Positions 11,201-17,928 are shown, numbered from the stretch's first letter. The stretch is 35,212 bases of DNA from Vibrio lentus (GCF_002875945.1 NZ_MCZK01000179.1:1-35212), one strand, 5' to 3'. A program made the numbers and translations. The notes: a model not told the origin generated them from the sequence alone.

Positions 11201-12755
11201 AGATGACGACAGTGTCACTTATTACTTAGCCGTGACCAATAATGGTTTAGGTAATGCTGCGAATGTGCGACTCACTGATGAGATCAGTGAACTGCAAAAT
11301 AGCGTTGGCAATAACGTGTTTACCGACTGGACGATTGAAGGTGTTGAAGTCGATGACACGGGCGCAGTGATTCAACGTCATAGCTTCCCATCGAGCAAAG
11401 ACTTAGATACTACCGTTAACCTGAAGTCCCAAAAGCGAAATGCCTATGCATTTGAAGTGGTGGGTACATTAGGTAAAGGTTTGGATGACGACATCACTAA
11501 TACCTTTACGGCGAAAGAATCTGACGGTACCGAAACCAGCGACAGCGTAACCACTCACATCAAGAAGATTCCAGATAACTCTGGGATATTGGAATTGACC
11601 AAGTTTGCACTGCAAGATACCACACAAGTCGGTGATGCGGTTGAGTACGAGATCATCGTTGAAAACAATAATGAATCTTACTTTAAGAACGTGACGGTAG
11701 AAGACCGTTACCCGGGTGGTTTGAAATACATCGTGGACACGTCAGAAATCGTGTTGAGCGGTATTGATGGTGAGTTTGGTACGGAAGACGATCAGGTTCT
11801 CTCTCAAGAACCATCAGACACTGGCAAGCTGATGTTCACTTCGTTGAACTTTGATCCGGGCGAGAAACTGCGTATCCGTTATCTATTGCGTGTATCGGTA
11901 GGTGCTACCTTTGGTGACTACATCAACACCGCAGTCGCGAAAGTGGATGGCTCTGCGGTTTCGAATGAAGACACCGCTAAAGTAACTGTAGAACCAGACA
12001 AAGTGTTCGATACCTCGTCGATCATCGGTAAAGTTTTTGAAGATCACAACAAAGATGGATTCCAAGCAGATGCAACCGCGTTTGATGTTGAATTAACCGC
12101 GAACTTACCAACGCAAGGCTACATTGCCGACTCGACACACATCATCCGTGATGGCCAAGACGTTGCTGTTCAAGATGGTGCGATAACCACTGGCCTTAAG
12201 CAGGGCTTGGATCTTGGCGACCTTTGGGGTCATTCAGTAAACCGAACACTGCCAGAAACCAGCAAAGTGGTGATTCAATTCAAGACTCGAACACAGCAGA
12301 GCTTTGATTTCTATGTCACGACCGATGCGGGCTCCCGTATCGAGTTTGATGCAGAAGGTCAGATTCAGTTTAAGCATGAATCCGATAAGAAGAAGGGACT
12401 GAGCGCGGAAAACCTCAACGTAACCAGAAACCTGTATCGCGATGGCGAGGATTACCTGTGGGAAATCGTTATCGAGAACAAAGGTATTTACGAAGACGGT
12501 ATTCCGGGCGTTAAGTTGATGACGGTTGAGGGAATCGTTATTTACACAGACCAGTACGGTCGTTACCACGTGCCCGACCAATGGGTACTCAATAAGAAAG
12601 GTAAGAACTTCCTAGTGAAGTTGGACACTGACTCGCTATCCACCTCTATGGAAGTGGTGAGCGAAAACCCGAAAGTGTTGCGAATTACCCCGAACAAGCT
12701 CACCAAGTTCAACTTTAGCGTTCATCGCAAAGACCAAGAAAGTGAACAGAAGTAA
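2283..12755 (+). CDS. Giant secreted DUF11-repeat surface protein
   Basis: This very large exported protein (3490 aa from the chosen start) most likely forms a long surface fibre or adhesin. The longest frame opens at 2235, but Met17 (ATG 2283) begins a textbook signal peptide ending SYA before Asp-Thr, with a weak GAAG 9 bases upstream, so 2283 is preferred. About 22 divergent repeats of ~130-165 residues follow. Each has the pattern Lys near the start, Y-x-PG-x-x-(V/L)-x-Y-x-(I/V)-x-(V/I)-x-N, a V-x-D segment, a D-rich middle, and a G-x-I-x-N-x-A end, as in DUF11/conserved-repeat domains. The C-terminal ~270 residues carry a SdrD_B-like module: GKVFEDHNKDGFQ, and much later GIPGVKL and YTDQYGRYHV. 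They end in a P-x-VLRITPNKLTKFNFSV block. No sortase motif or autotransporter barrel is present. The downstream barrel and OmpA-like lipoprotein genes form one plus-strand unit with it and are the probable export or anchoring partners. Confidence 0.85.
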   Translation: MFRYNLVFLLSILLVPFASYADTTGLTMDLSVDSASYDNDQEVVYTLVLTNESDTAIHDFDVKDGLLNILTTDDEGNNVNAFTEVLIEARSNALSSPGTYNRFGNLEATDVRVTAGGSVTYTMTATVSSDAAGTIDNVASASSGPLDSVESNTESIQRSLYQHDVVVSVDKTNYQLNKELTYSIKVSNTGDTVIQTLDVHDAISDIKALDIDGVLQQAFTNNVNSAEVQGGDSDAGNFSSSGDLSVADASIDIGGSITYKIRTTVADKLVGDIVNDSITAETRDALVTGDVIATPPTQPNITLKHTLNQTDNYLVDDEFSYTVTVTNQENSGIAYRYSVQQLLADLETDLGNDVSDDKNANDTTGNPYESWTNQVITIGANSTSELAVSGVESDRSLNDTVSIYPGEEILYSVEVDVSPVSIGEIPKVIARVVDAEGTADSADVVTTPLNTQDVLDSSSSQITRNKNTTDTTYVPGIAGENEVVYDIVISNKDTEFFANDIEVIDKFACIVTEQADGTNASAFSEWKLEVDESSGEGSNYGSFNYGAWTTNDINLKVDLAPEGFVHYKLTAKVADTSVGQIVDDGTDAGLCLGDNLGESGSGVQMPNSKLKVQKEVDSRYYSAGGTLNYEITVENNGDGYAIDVPVYDDLVSVMTNSIDGTPINAYLSWEVTAKSYGSDNLVSTNSDPGFSGEIEGDQSNKKILDVKAKLAPHDKIIYSIAAVVNPIADDEIRNQVTVDSVLYSDRGSYPRDYYLVLDKRVDGNNEQSAYTDTTEEVTYRISITNPEGNGFASNINVKDEISTIEAELLHEPGETKPVFKSWTISAEKEATSPWAEAVTDPGEFLDGKDLDAVAQIPPGATITYTIVGTLDRSDDTEILWGDFSNTATVTGIDTNLSDTVHTYPNEPNLIVDKTAQNSDFVGGERTTFDIYIYNRGVGYANDATVKDSISALNFFDSWTIVGSTNTDQPGSRYGDISDNADIDTDVDITPGGWIHYEVSGVVKSDYEEDQVSNRVDVYDPITDREHSSSAQIDNSNSAYDINVSLAKTTDVVRYTPGEDLTYTIVISNNGDTDETDLVFLDRLSEITTTLANDKDGEVEDLVDQNPFEYWSVDSGAGFGPDTTEDVEIPLTIKAGELVTVRIKARVKDNAVSNGVADRDAGIIRNEAVLIHADDADCTDDCEYAKRAVAENHQVHNNGTVVRTTNINRYSPGDELTYTIKYNSQDGHGYRNNVDVNELINDISVELQDGTSGNPFFDDSVGENKFTVSVAKSAPANAGTTDGTKDGNVADDNNIVTSIDIDAGEDVIYTVTGIVRPDAIGDIHYRDTVVLPDDYHLSFDKTTDEVVYEPGKTVTYHLVVENDGKGNAHDIPIVDNLKDITVDLVDGTTGPAYSTWTITSIASGTDSEYVDAGAGAGKVYTSTDSNLNEEADIPMGATLEYQVVATINDKANGGVVNVLTVDGDTISHNIQQEARKVDFEKNILAYYDTDGKEIPGATSYMPGGYIEYEILIENIASAHVDDMSLRDDIDQINTQYYDETRGPAFDSWSIETSTDSSGISDPDVDNSIQDNQPIDTHFDISADNFGRATSSAFVRYVVKAKISPKAVGSFTNRAYIDEDSGNELIAVSPPASMSDPEIAFSKKAFYDAGFSSDKSEYSQAAGESEVYYRVQIKNTGNGIEYGSRLEDTISEIQTRIAEDASTSGSDPVGQPFLSGWEVQLEKTAAVDSITDAVDFVSGNNVDIDNDIVIAPQESLMFTIHAAVREDALGEIINKASYDGSVRSSKLTPLGNNISVEKRVVSINGNPFNDGDTYLPGDEVEYEFVVTNPENGWANDIQIKDTVKDIQVEVIGGTMESAFVSGDITHEGSNGIDANVDTYVPSYKPNSNLNIETDIAAGEVLTFNLKGIIRDDALGTIEANQVSAENESATSETIPPQEAELDYFKTLVYTDGDSAGCSVPSNDGSSCTYAPRGDVEYQVTLENTGDSIANDVSVIDAIHTIKTEDGDDAFSEWTTAIAVEPVGSYDVRGNYNGSVPLNATVDLRPDEHIVFDVKGRVSASATGTITNTAQVNGDNTNDIVLDPGRSNILVDKWTDTPDYVPGGTVNYYIDITNDDVDTGLFSIRDIISGFEVETVDGTMQTALTEWTFDYDVLANSAPLEPNANDFSELDKLVSQSSPDIDVPAKSLKIAGRDDAGTGGGDKYTAVRIYIEGKVRDDAIGRFTNTAYLRHGLDDSKMIRLREGYITPKAGKLVLTKQTTPIAEPDAKYQPGQPISYKITVANTGEGYLVDQVLTDRIDTIMTEVANSPDQEQALTGSWVISDEKIDGSGDPTLNARKDVSNTTQGYSATYSIHPGDSYSFVVTNTANDKAKGEITNVVKVAGDDGEYTADATYIPEDAQVEITKDVDKAEYLPGETLQYTVTVKNNGLGWAEDVVIEDALKSVETTIAGGETKQAFDPASIQVSAVSTTGETPVPDATSGEDLNQTLDIAPEDSIVFTIQVTTNALATGDITNMASATFDGTTLDDTVTSTPVLAMVSVEKTVDTPSYEVTKLSHYEIKVTNSSDAFASAVQLQDIISDIEVDTTTDKQESAFLMWEVSFEASDDRTVVTPESFELSEDIDATMDIAPQSTVTFHVEALIRTTAIGDISNTATITYNGTPQDSTVVMTPKDSEFVATKTNVQTEYMQGGELEFLITIENTSNNNINDLSVVDDMSTIEVEYYDDTTGPAFVSGTTSMMVESTTVGTTAEQISPTEYSVDIAPHGTVVFRSKGTVVDIATGQIINTAQVDGGDVVSPPVNTVAAVVQAELYTDEPYYVPGDQVEYHLVVQNIGRGIAKDVAIYTQFAESMGDYIGGITGNSFDEGTLTATWEGAETQPGTFEDNRDLSTVVDIAPGGNIDYTFILTVNEDMLTNIDVFGYYLDLTGSSTRRARSKDMSDSEASKQITGNQVSALNLPPVGADLVVEKRSDKPEYTEDDDSVTYYLAVTNNGLGNAANVRLTDEISELQNSVGNNVFTDWTIEGVEVDDTGAVIQRHSFPSSKDLDTTVNLKSQKRNAYAFEVVGTLGKGLDDDITNTFTAKESDGTETSDSVTTHIKKIPDNSGILELTKFALQDTTQVGDAVEYEIIVENNNESYFKNVTVEDRYPGGLKYIVDTSEIVLSGIDGEFGTEDDQVLSQEPSDTGKLMFTSLNFDPGEKLRIRYLLRVSVGATFGDYINTAVAKVDGSAVSNEDTAKVTVEPDKVFDTSSIIGKVFEDHNKDGFQADATAFDVELTANLPTQGYIADSTHIIRDGQDVAVQDGAITTGLKQGLDLGDLWGHSVNRTLPETSKVVIQFKTRTQQSFDFYVTTDAGSRIEFDAEGQIQFKHESDKKKGLSAENLNVTRNLYRDGEDYLWEIVIENKGIYEDGIPGVKLMTVEGIVIYTDQYGRYHVPDQWVLNKKGKNFLVKLDTDSLSTSMEVVSENPKVLRITPNKLTKFNFSVHRKDQESEQK
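2350..11990 (+). repeat. About 22 degenerate DUF11-type protein repeats
   Basis: Repeat units start near 2350, 2770, 3180, 3655, 4105, 4540, 5005, 5400, 5865, 6285, 6710, 7185, 7645, 8090, 8535, 9025, 9470, 9885, 10290, 10690, 11155 and 11585 (approximate, by eye). The unit is about 400-490 bp. Similarity is at protein level (Y-x-PG-x-x-x-x-Y and G-x-I-x-N-x-A anchors). DNA identity between units is low, so this is an old array rather than a recent expansion. Confidence 0.75.
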
Positions 12756-12782
12756 GCCATTGGAACCGTATCTGGAAATTGT

Positions 12783-15700
12783 ATGAAAGTATTTAGTAAG
12801 TCTCGTTTAGCGACGTGTGTGTTGACTGCCATCCCTGTAATGGCGGTAGCGAAAGACACAGGTAAGCTTGAAAAACTCGGTTCTGAGACGACTGGCATTG
12901 AAATCACTAAGCCGAACCAAGACCAAGACAGCTCGCGCATATACCTAGAGCAAGGTGCTATTTGGGCAAGCCGTGACATCACTCGCTTTGACCCAGTATT
13001 AGATGTCAGTGTCAGCGATGAATTAGAAGTTGAGCAAGGCACACTGCGTGACAGCGTCGGATTCACCATCACCACTAACTATGGTTACTACATCAAAAAG
13101 TACCAACTGGAAGTGTACCGTGTTGGTGACTTTGGTTTGTCTGAGCCAATCGCTGTGCTTGATGGCGATAAACTGGCAAACGATTCTGACATCAATTGGG
13201 ATGGTCAAACCGATGTTGACTACCAGTTTGAAGTCGGTGAGCAGTTGATGTTCCGCCTAAAAGCCTGGGATAAAGATGGCAACATGGACGTGACCACAGT
13301 GGGTGTGACGGACTTGGTGAAGCCTGACTCTGAAGTCGATATCGATCGCAACGATAACGATGATGAAGAGAGCAAAGACAAAAGTTACGGCCAAGCTAAG
13401 TTGATGCGTCATAATATCCCGACCAATGCCGGCCTAGCCAAATTTATTGGTACTGGTTTAAAAGGCGTTGATAAAGTCATCATCGGTGAAGATGAATTTG
13501 ACGTTGAAGACGGCAACTTATACGCCGAGCAATACCTACCAACAGACTCCTACATTTTTCCAACCAAGGTTGTGTTTGATAACGGTGATGAACGCCGTTA
13601 CAAGTTGTACGTTCGTATCCCTGATACTTATTACGCGCAAACGGGTTTGGCTGATCTTTATGTTGGTAAGAACAACGTTTCCGGCAACAGTGATGCATTA
13701 AGTGTCGATGACCAGTATCAAGATGACATCTATAACCAAGGTCGTTTGGCGTACTTTGGTCAGGGTAAATTTGGTGACAAGCTTCGCGTGACCACTCACT
13801 TCGATACTCGAGAAAGTGAGATAAAAGATATGTTCAAACATCCGTTTGCATCAGACGATTCGGATGTATTCGATATCCTCGAAGACGACGATGAGCTGTA
13901 TTACGGTAACTATGGTGACAGCTCAAACATCGAAAAAGTGGTCAACACTAAAGGTAAGGTCTACCTCAACGTCGAATACGATAAATCGCAATACTTGTGG
14001 GGTAACTACAACACAGGTTTAACCGGTACTGAGAACAACGATTACAACCGTAGCCTTTATGGCTTCAAGGCCGATTACCGTACTCGCGACACGACACAAT
14101 ATGGTGAAGACCGCTTAAATGTGGTCGGCTTTACGGCTGAAGCCGACTCCTTGTATGCACACGATGAGTTTTTAGGTACGGGCGGTTCTCTGTATTTCCT
14201 TCGCCACGGCGAAGCGGTACAGGGAAGCGACAAGGTTTATGTAAAAGTAAAAGATGAATATGGCCTAGTACAAAATGAAATCCCACTTGAGCCGGGTGTC
14301 GACTATGACTTTGACCCGTACCAAGGCCGAATCATTCTGACTAAGCCACTCGACAATATCTTGTCTGACAGCTTTGGTAGCGTGATTGAAAACGGCGATG
14401 ATTACGAAAACTTTCTGGTTGTCGATTATGAGTATGTCCCACAAGGTTCAGGTTCGTTAGACGCGATGTCTTATGGTGGCCGCGCCAAAGGTTGGGTCAA
14501 CGATTACGTTGGTGTTGGCGTGACGTATGCGACTCAAGAAAAAGACAACCAAGACTACGAGTCTTACGGTACGGACTTAACATTACGTGCGACTGAAGGC
14601 ACCTACATTAAAGCTGAATTTGCCCACAGTGAAGGGACTCAAACCGAGTCGAACTTTGTCTCGAACGATGGTGGTTTAACCTTTACACCGATTGGCGACA
14701 CGCTAGAAGACCGTGAAGGTGACAGCATTCAAATCACCGCGGTGACGAGCCTTTACGATCTTGCCCCAACCATTTTTGGCGCAGTCGGTAATGACTTGAA
14801 ACTTTGGTATCGAGACAAAGACTCAGGGTACAGCTACGCGAGCAGCAGCGATGACTTAGAACAAGAAGCCTATGGTGCTGAGCTTCGTTTGCAAGCGACC
14901 GACCGTTTGGCGGTGCTGTCTCGTTTCTCTACCAATGAAGAGCGCGATGTCGACGGCAACTTAGAAGCGGATACTGAAACGATTGAGGTCGAGACTCAAG
15001 TTAAAATCACTGAGCACATCAAGGTGTCTGCAGCAGGGCAACAAACCGAAGAGTTGAACCAAAACGATGAGCAAAGCGATGCGACCCTAGCAGGTGTGCG
15101 TTTGGAATACATGTGGGACAGCGATAACAGCGTCTACATGAAAGGACAAACCACAGTCTCTCAATCGGACGACTACGACGAGAACGACAGTGCATCGATT
15201 GGTGCAGAATTCCAAGTATTGGAAGACTTGTCGTTGGGTGGTGAATACACCGATGGCGACCGCGGCCAAGTTGCTGAAGCAACAGTGACTTACGATGTGT
15301 CGGATGACCACTCCACGTACGTGACCTACGTTGATGATAACTATGAAGGTGAAAACAACGTGATTGTCGGTCAGCGTGCAGACCTGACCAGCAGTGTCGA
15401 TTTCTACCAAGAGAACCAATTCGTTGATGAAAACGATGGTCACGGTCGTATCGATTCGTATGGTTTTGGTTACGACGTGACGGAAGATGTCGAGATGGGT
15501 ATCGGTTATCAACTTGGTGAAATTGAAGATGACGAGAACATCACCACTGAGCGTGAGTCCATCAGCTTCAATGCATCGATTGACCTAGACGACATCACTT
15601 TAAGCCACAAATTTGAATACCGAGTGGACAAGAGTGAAGACGACCCAGAGATAGCACAACGTGAGTTGCAACAAATCGTGACGACTAACCGTTACACGCA

Positions 15701-16298
15701 TCATTTAACGGAAGAGTACACGCTGTTTGGTAAGTACAACTACTCAATTACAGAGAGTGAAACCACTGGTGAAACCATGGCGCAATTTACTGAGGCAACG
15801 GGTGGCCTTGCGTATCGTCCGATCTATAACGATCGACTCAACTTATTGAGCCGCTACACCTACATTGCAGATTTCGATCAACTGGATCGCGATGTGGATT
15901 ATCAAGACGAAACCAGCCAGATCATTGAAGTGGAAGCGATCTACTCGATCGACCAACACTGGGACGTTGGCACTAAATACGCGCACAAAGATAAAGAACA
16001 GGCCTTTGAACGTGCATCTGGTGCGAATGAGATGGTCAAGAGCGACATCGACTTATACGGACTGAGCGCCTCTTATCGCGTGATGAAAGAGTGGGATGTG
16101 ACGGGTGAGTATCACTGGAAAACAGACACACTCAATGATGAGTTAGAGCACGGTGCGTTAGTTTCGGTGAACAAGCACATTGGCGAGAACCTAAAAATGG
16201 GCATTGGTTATAACTTCTCTGCGTTTGATAGTGATTTAACCAACGATGATGATTATGACGCTTCAGGCGTATTCATTAACTTAGTCGGTAAGATTTAA
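12783..16298 (+). CDS. Large outer-membrane beta-barrel partner of the DUF11 protein
   Basis: This 1171-residue outer-membrane protein starts 27 bp after the giant gene, with GGAAA six bases before ATG. Residues 1-24 are a signal peptide (cleavage near AVA/KD). Residues ~60-175 form a beta domain (VGFTITTNYGYYIKKYQLEVY, PIAVLDGDKL, WDG). A very acidic linker spans ~182-200 and a second beta domain ~205-295 (YLPTDSY, YYAQTGLADLYVG). From ~315 to the end the sequence alternates short amphipathic strands with D/E/N-rich loops, as in a large barrel. An insert at ~465-522 (GTGGSLYFLRHGE, LEPGVDYDFDPYQGRIIL) looks like a plug or loop domain. The same architecture occurs beside DUF11/OmpA genes in other proteobacteria, usually annotated only as outer-membrane or TonB-dependent-receptor-like protein. 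No TonB box is evident. Display or secretion of the DUF11 protein is inferred from synteny. The last residues (FINLVGKI) lack the usual terminal aromatic residue. Confidence 0.75.
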   Translation: MKVFSKSRLATCVLTAIPVMAVAKDTGKLEKLGSETTGIEITKPNQDQDSSRIYLEQGAIWASRDITRFDPVLDVSVSDELEVEQGTLRDSVGFTITTNYGYYIKKYQLEVYRVGDFGLSEPIAVLDGDKLANDSDINWDGQTDVDYQFEVGEQLMFRLKAWDKDGNMDVTTVGVTDLVKPDSEVDIDRNDNDDEESKDKSYGQAKLMRHNIPTNAGLAKFIGTGLKGVDKVIIGEDEFDVEDGNLYAEQYLPTDSYIFPTKVVFDNGDERRYKLYVRIPDTYYAQTGLADLYVGKNNVSGNSDALSVDDQYQDDIYNQGRLAYFGQGKFGDKLRVTTHFDTRESEIKDMFKHPFASDDSDVFDILEDDDELYYGNYGDSSNIEKVVNTKGKVYLNVEYDKSQYLWGNYNTGLTGTENNDYNRSLYGFKADYRTRDTTQYGEDRLNVVGFTAEADSLYAHDEFLGTGGSLYFLRHGEAVQGSDKVYVKVKDEYGLVQNEIPLEPGVDYDFDPYQGRIILTKPLDNILSDSFGSVIENGDDYENFLVVDYEYVPQGSGSLDAMSYGGRAKGWVNDYVGVGVTYATQEKDNQDYESYGTDLTLRATEGTYIKAEFAHSEGTQTESNFVSNDGGLTFTPIGDTLEDREGDSIQITAVTSLYDLAPTIFGAVGNDLKLWYRDKDSGYSYASSSDDLEQEAYGAELRLQATDRLAVLSRFSTNEERDVDGNLEADTETIEVETQVKITEHIKVSAAGQQTEELNQNDEQSDATLAGVRLEYMWDSDNSVYMKGQTTVSQSDDYDENDSASIGAEFQVLEDLSLGGEYTDGDRGQVAEATVTYDVSDDHSTYVTYVDDNYEGENNVIVGQRADLTSSVDFYQENQFVDENDGHGRIDSYGFGYDVTEDVEMGIGYQLGEIEDDENITTERESISFNASIDLDDITLSHKFEYRVDKSEDDPEIAQRELQQIVTTNRYTHHLTEEYTLFGKYNYSITESETTGETMAQFTEATGGLAYRPIYNDRLNLLSRYTYIADFDQLDRDVDYQDETSQIIEVEAIYSIDQHWDVGTKYAHKDKEQAFERASGANEMVKSDIDLYGLSASYRVMKEWDVTGEYHWKTDTLNDELEHGALVSVNKHIGENLKMGIGYNFSAFDSDLTNDDDYDASGVFINLVGKI

Positions 16299-16320
16299 GC
16301 CAGCCCCAAAGAGGGGTAAA

Positions 16321-16355
16321 AGTAGAAAGTAGAGATTTGAAAGTTGAGAATTGAA
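16321..16355 (+). repeat. Five imperfect 7-bp tandem repeats upstream of the lipoprotein start
   Basis: The consecutive heptamers AGTAGAA, AGTAGAG, ATTTGAA, AGTTGAG and AATTGAA occupy the space between the barrel gene and the ATG at 16362. The tract is purine-rich and contains the only Shine-Dalgarno-like purine blocks for the lipoprotein gene. Confidence 0.55.
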
Positions 16356-16361
16356 CGTAAG

Positions 16362-17360
16362 ATGAAAATAACAATTGGCCTAATCAGCGGTGTAATGAGC
16401 GCTTTGCTTCTTGCTGGCTGTGCAACTGACACCTACGTGAGCCAGGAAAACAGAGACAAGTTTGCAGGCTTAGATGTGTCTAAGTTTTTAATCAGTGAAT
16501 GTTTAGCGCCTGAACGTGAGGTCCATGTCGCCATCGCAGAGCATTTTGCGTTTGATAAATACAAAATACGCGATTTAGATGCGCTCAACTTAGACGCGTT
16601 TGTGGAAGAGATCAGAGGCCTGAAAGGACGCATCACGATTGTTGGCCACACCGATTACAAAGGCTCATTGGATTATAATCAACGCCTTTCACAACGCCGT
16701 GCTAAATCGGTTGCAGACTATTTGAAAGCGCACCTCGACCCAACAAATTACGACTGGGAAGTGAAGCACCTTGGTGAGACGCAGCCTCTGTTGTTTGGTA
16801 AAACTGATAAAGACAGAGCTGAAAACCGCCGTGCATTTATTGTGTTTGAAGAAGCACAGAAATACGAAGAGATGCCTTTCTGTGAACCACCAAAACCAGA
16901 ACGTAAGGTGTACATGGCAATGACGCCACACTTTGATTTTGACAAGTCAGTACTTAAGCCAGAAGACTTAACTCAGTTGGATGACTTCACGGCGCAGTTA
17001 AGTGGTTTGCAAGGCAGCATCATGGTCGCAGGGCACACCGACCAAGCGGGTTCGGTTTCTTACAATGAGAAGTTGGCGGAGCGCCGTGCTGAAACGGTGG
17101 TTGAATACCTTAAAACTAAACTCGACCCTAAGCAGTTCATCTGGGAAGTGAAGTCGTTTGGTAAACTACAGCCAGCGATTAATGAGCGCACTGAGAAAGC
17201 TGATGCGTTAAACCGCCGTGCTTTTATTGTGTTTAAAGAATCTGATATTACTGAAGAGCAGCAAATGCTTTCCGGCAGTCAGCAGCAGGCGCTTTCTGAC
17301 AGTGAAGAGCAAGCTTTGAGTATAGAGAACAAGCAGGAAGCTCCAGCTGACAACGAATAA
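16362..17360 (+). CDS. Lipoprotein with two OmpA-type peptidoglycan-binding domains
   Basis: From ATG 16362 the product (332 aa) starts with a lipoprotein signal, MKITIGLIS...LLLAGC, with lipidated Cys20. The open frame could begin at TTG 16344, but that would add a useless six-residue leader. Two OmpA-like domains follow: residues ~56-164 (FAFDKYKI, GHTDYKGSLDYN, RRA, ENRRAFIVFEE) and ~183-293 (FDFDKSVL, GHTDQAGSVSYN, RRA, LNRRAFIVFKE). Both retain the HTD and NRR residues that hold diaminopimelate in OmpA/Pal proteins, so both should bind peptidoglycan. The tail (~295-332) is Gln/Glu-rich and probably disordered. As the last gene of the DUF11 unit it likely anchors the surface complex to the cell wall. 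The tandem duplication of the domain is unusual. Confidence 0.88.
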   Translation: MKITIGLISGVMSALLLAGCATDTYVSQENRDKFAGLDVSKFLISECLAPEREVHVAIAEHFAFDKYKIRDLDALNLDAFVEEIRGLKGRITIVGHTDYKGSLDYNQRLSQRRAKSVADYLKAHLDPTNYDWEVKHLGETQPLLFGKTDKDRAENRRAFIVFEEAQKYEEMPFCEPPKPERKVYMAMTPHFDFDKSVLKPEDLTQLDDFTAQLSGLQGSIMVAGHTDQAGSVSYNEKLAERRAETVVEYLKTKLDPKQFIWEVKSFGKLQPAINERTEKADALNRRAFIVFKESDITEEQQMLSGSQQQALSDSEEQALSIENKQEAPADNE

Positions 17361-17387
17361 GCTGGTGTTAGATCTAGACTTAGCTGC

Positions 17388-17417
17388 AAAAAAGCCCCAT
17401 ACATCGGGGCTTTTTTT
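17388..17417. terminator. Bidirectional rho-independent terminator
   Basis: A-rich sequence leads into AGCCCC (17393-17398), a short loop, and GGGGCT (17406-17411), followed by a run of T. It lies between the convergent ends of the DUF11/OmpA unit (17360) and the fimbrial operon (17437) and can terminate both. Confidence 0.85.
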
Positions 17418-17436
17418 GTACGATTTTCTGAAGTTA

Positions 17437-17928
17437 TCAATCTATCTTGGGGTAGCTGCCTTGAATCCTGGCTAATTGAGTCTGTACCTTTTTAAACTGC
17501 AGCTCTTCATCGAATGACATGACGATGTTGTGTTCTCCCTGAGCCTTTAACCGAACGTCAAAAAGCCGATTGTTGGCATTGATGAAGTCACGTTTTAACT
17601 CCGGAGATAAGTGGTCGTCTACATGTAAGTACTTTGACTCCAAAATAAGAAAATAGAGCGTGTTTTGCGTAAAACCAACTAACCCCGAGCTCTTTCTCGT
17701 TGTGCCGTTAGACAAAATATTCACAAAGGTAAACACACCATTGTTGATGTAGACATGCAACGAGCGCTCAGGACCACTTAAAGAGCTCTCTAGTGTGAAT
17801 TCATACCCGACGAGTTTGATCCAAGGGCTTATCAAGAGCAAAGTCGCCAGTAACAACGATACCTTCCATAATGAAACTCTACCAGAAGCCCAAATCGCCC
17901 CTAAATTGAATGTTTTCGATTTTTTCAT
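17437..17928 (-). CDS. Membrane/periplasmic partner 2 of left ToxR-like module
   Basis: This is a 163-residue protein and the last gene of the fimbrial operon. The N-terminal ~20 residues are cytoplasmic, followed by a hydrophobic segment (~22-40, KVSLLLATLLLISPWIKLVG) and a ~120-residue periplasmic domain. ATG 17928 lies inside the upstream gene, overlapping its end by 50 bp, which suggests translational coupling; no internal ATG or GTG in the N-terminus offers an alternative. The domain shares a pattern with the three other partner proteins in this locus (a G-x-(Y/F) element, then a short strand ending in (D/N)-(S/T)-(L/I)-Y). It aligns best with the plus-strand partner 2 at 26565-27038. 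By analogy with ToxS, TcpH and VtrC it may stabilise or carry the sensor function of the adjacent winged-helix regulator; this is inference. Confidence 0.7.
   Translation of the reverse strand: MKKSKTFNLGAIWASGRVSLWKVSLLLATLLLISPWIKLVGYEFTLESSLSGPERSLHVYINNGVFTFVNILSNGTTRKSSGLVGFTQNTLYFLILESKYLHVDDHLSPELKRDFINANNRLFDVRLKAQGEHNIVMSFDEELQFKKVQTQLARIQGSYPKID

Noticed and set aside
2350..11990. Regular spacing of repeats considered as a CRISPR or satellite array
   Set aside because: Repetition is at protein level within one open frame; no conserved short DNA repeat with unique spacers.
3512..12581. Many 60-200 codon open frames antisense or out of frame within the giant DUF11 gene
   Set aside because: They arise from the repetitive, D/T/V-rich codon usage of the sense frame; they lack ribosome-binding sites, domains and conservation patterns.
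15019..15512. Open frames of 87 and 141 codons antisense to the barrel gene
   Set aside because: Shadow frames of the acidic sense gene (GAC/GAT codons read as GTC/ATC); no start signals and unnatural compositions.
16304..16316. CCCC-AAAGA-GGGG hairpin after the barrel gene considered as a terminator
   Set aside because: Only a 4-bp stem and followed by A/G-rich sequence rather than T; more likely incidental or a weak processing site.
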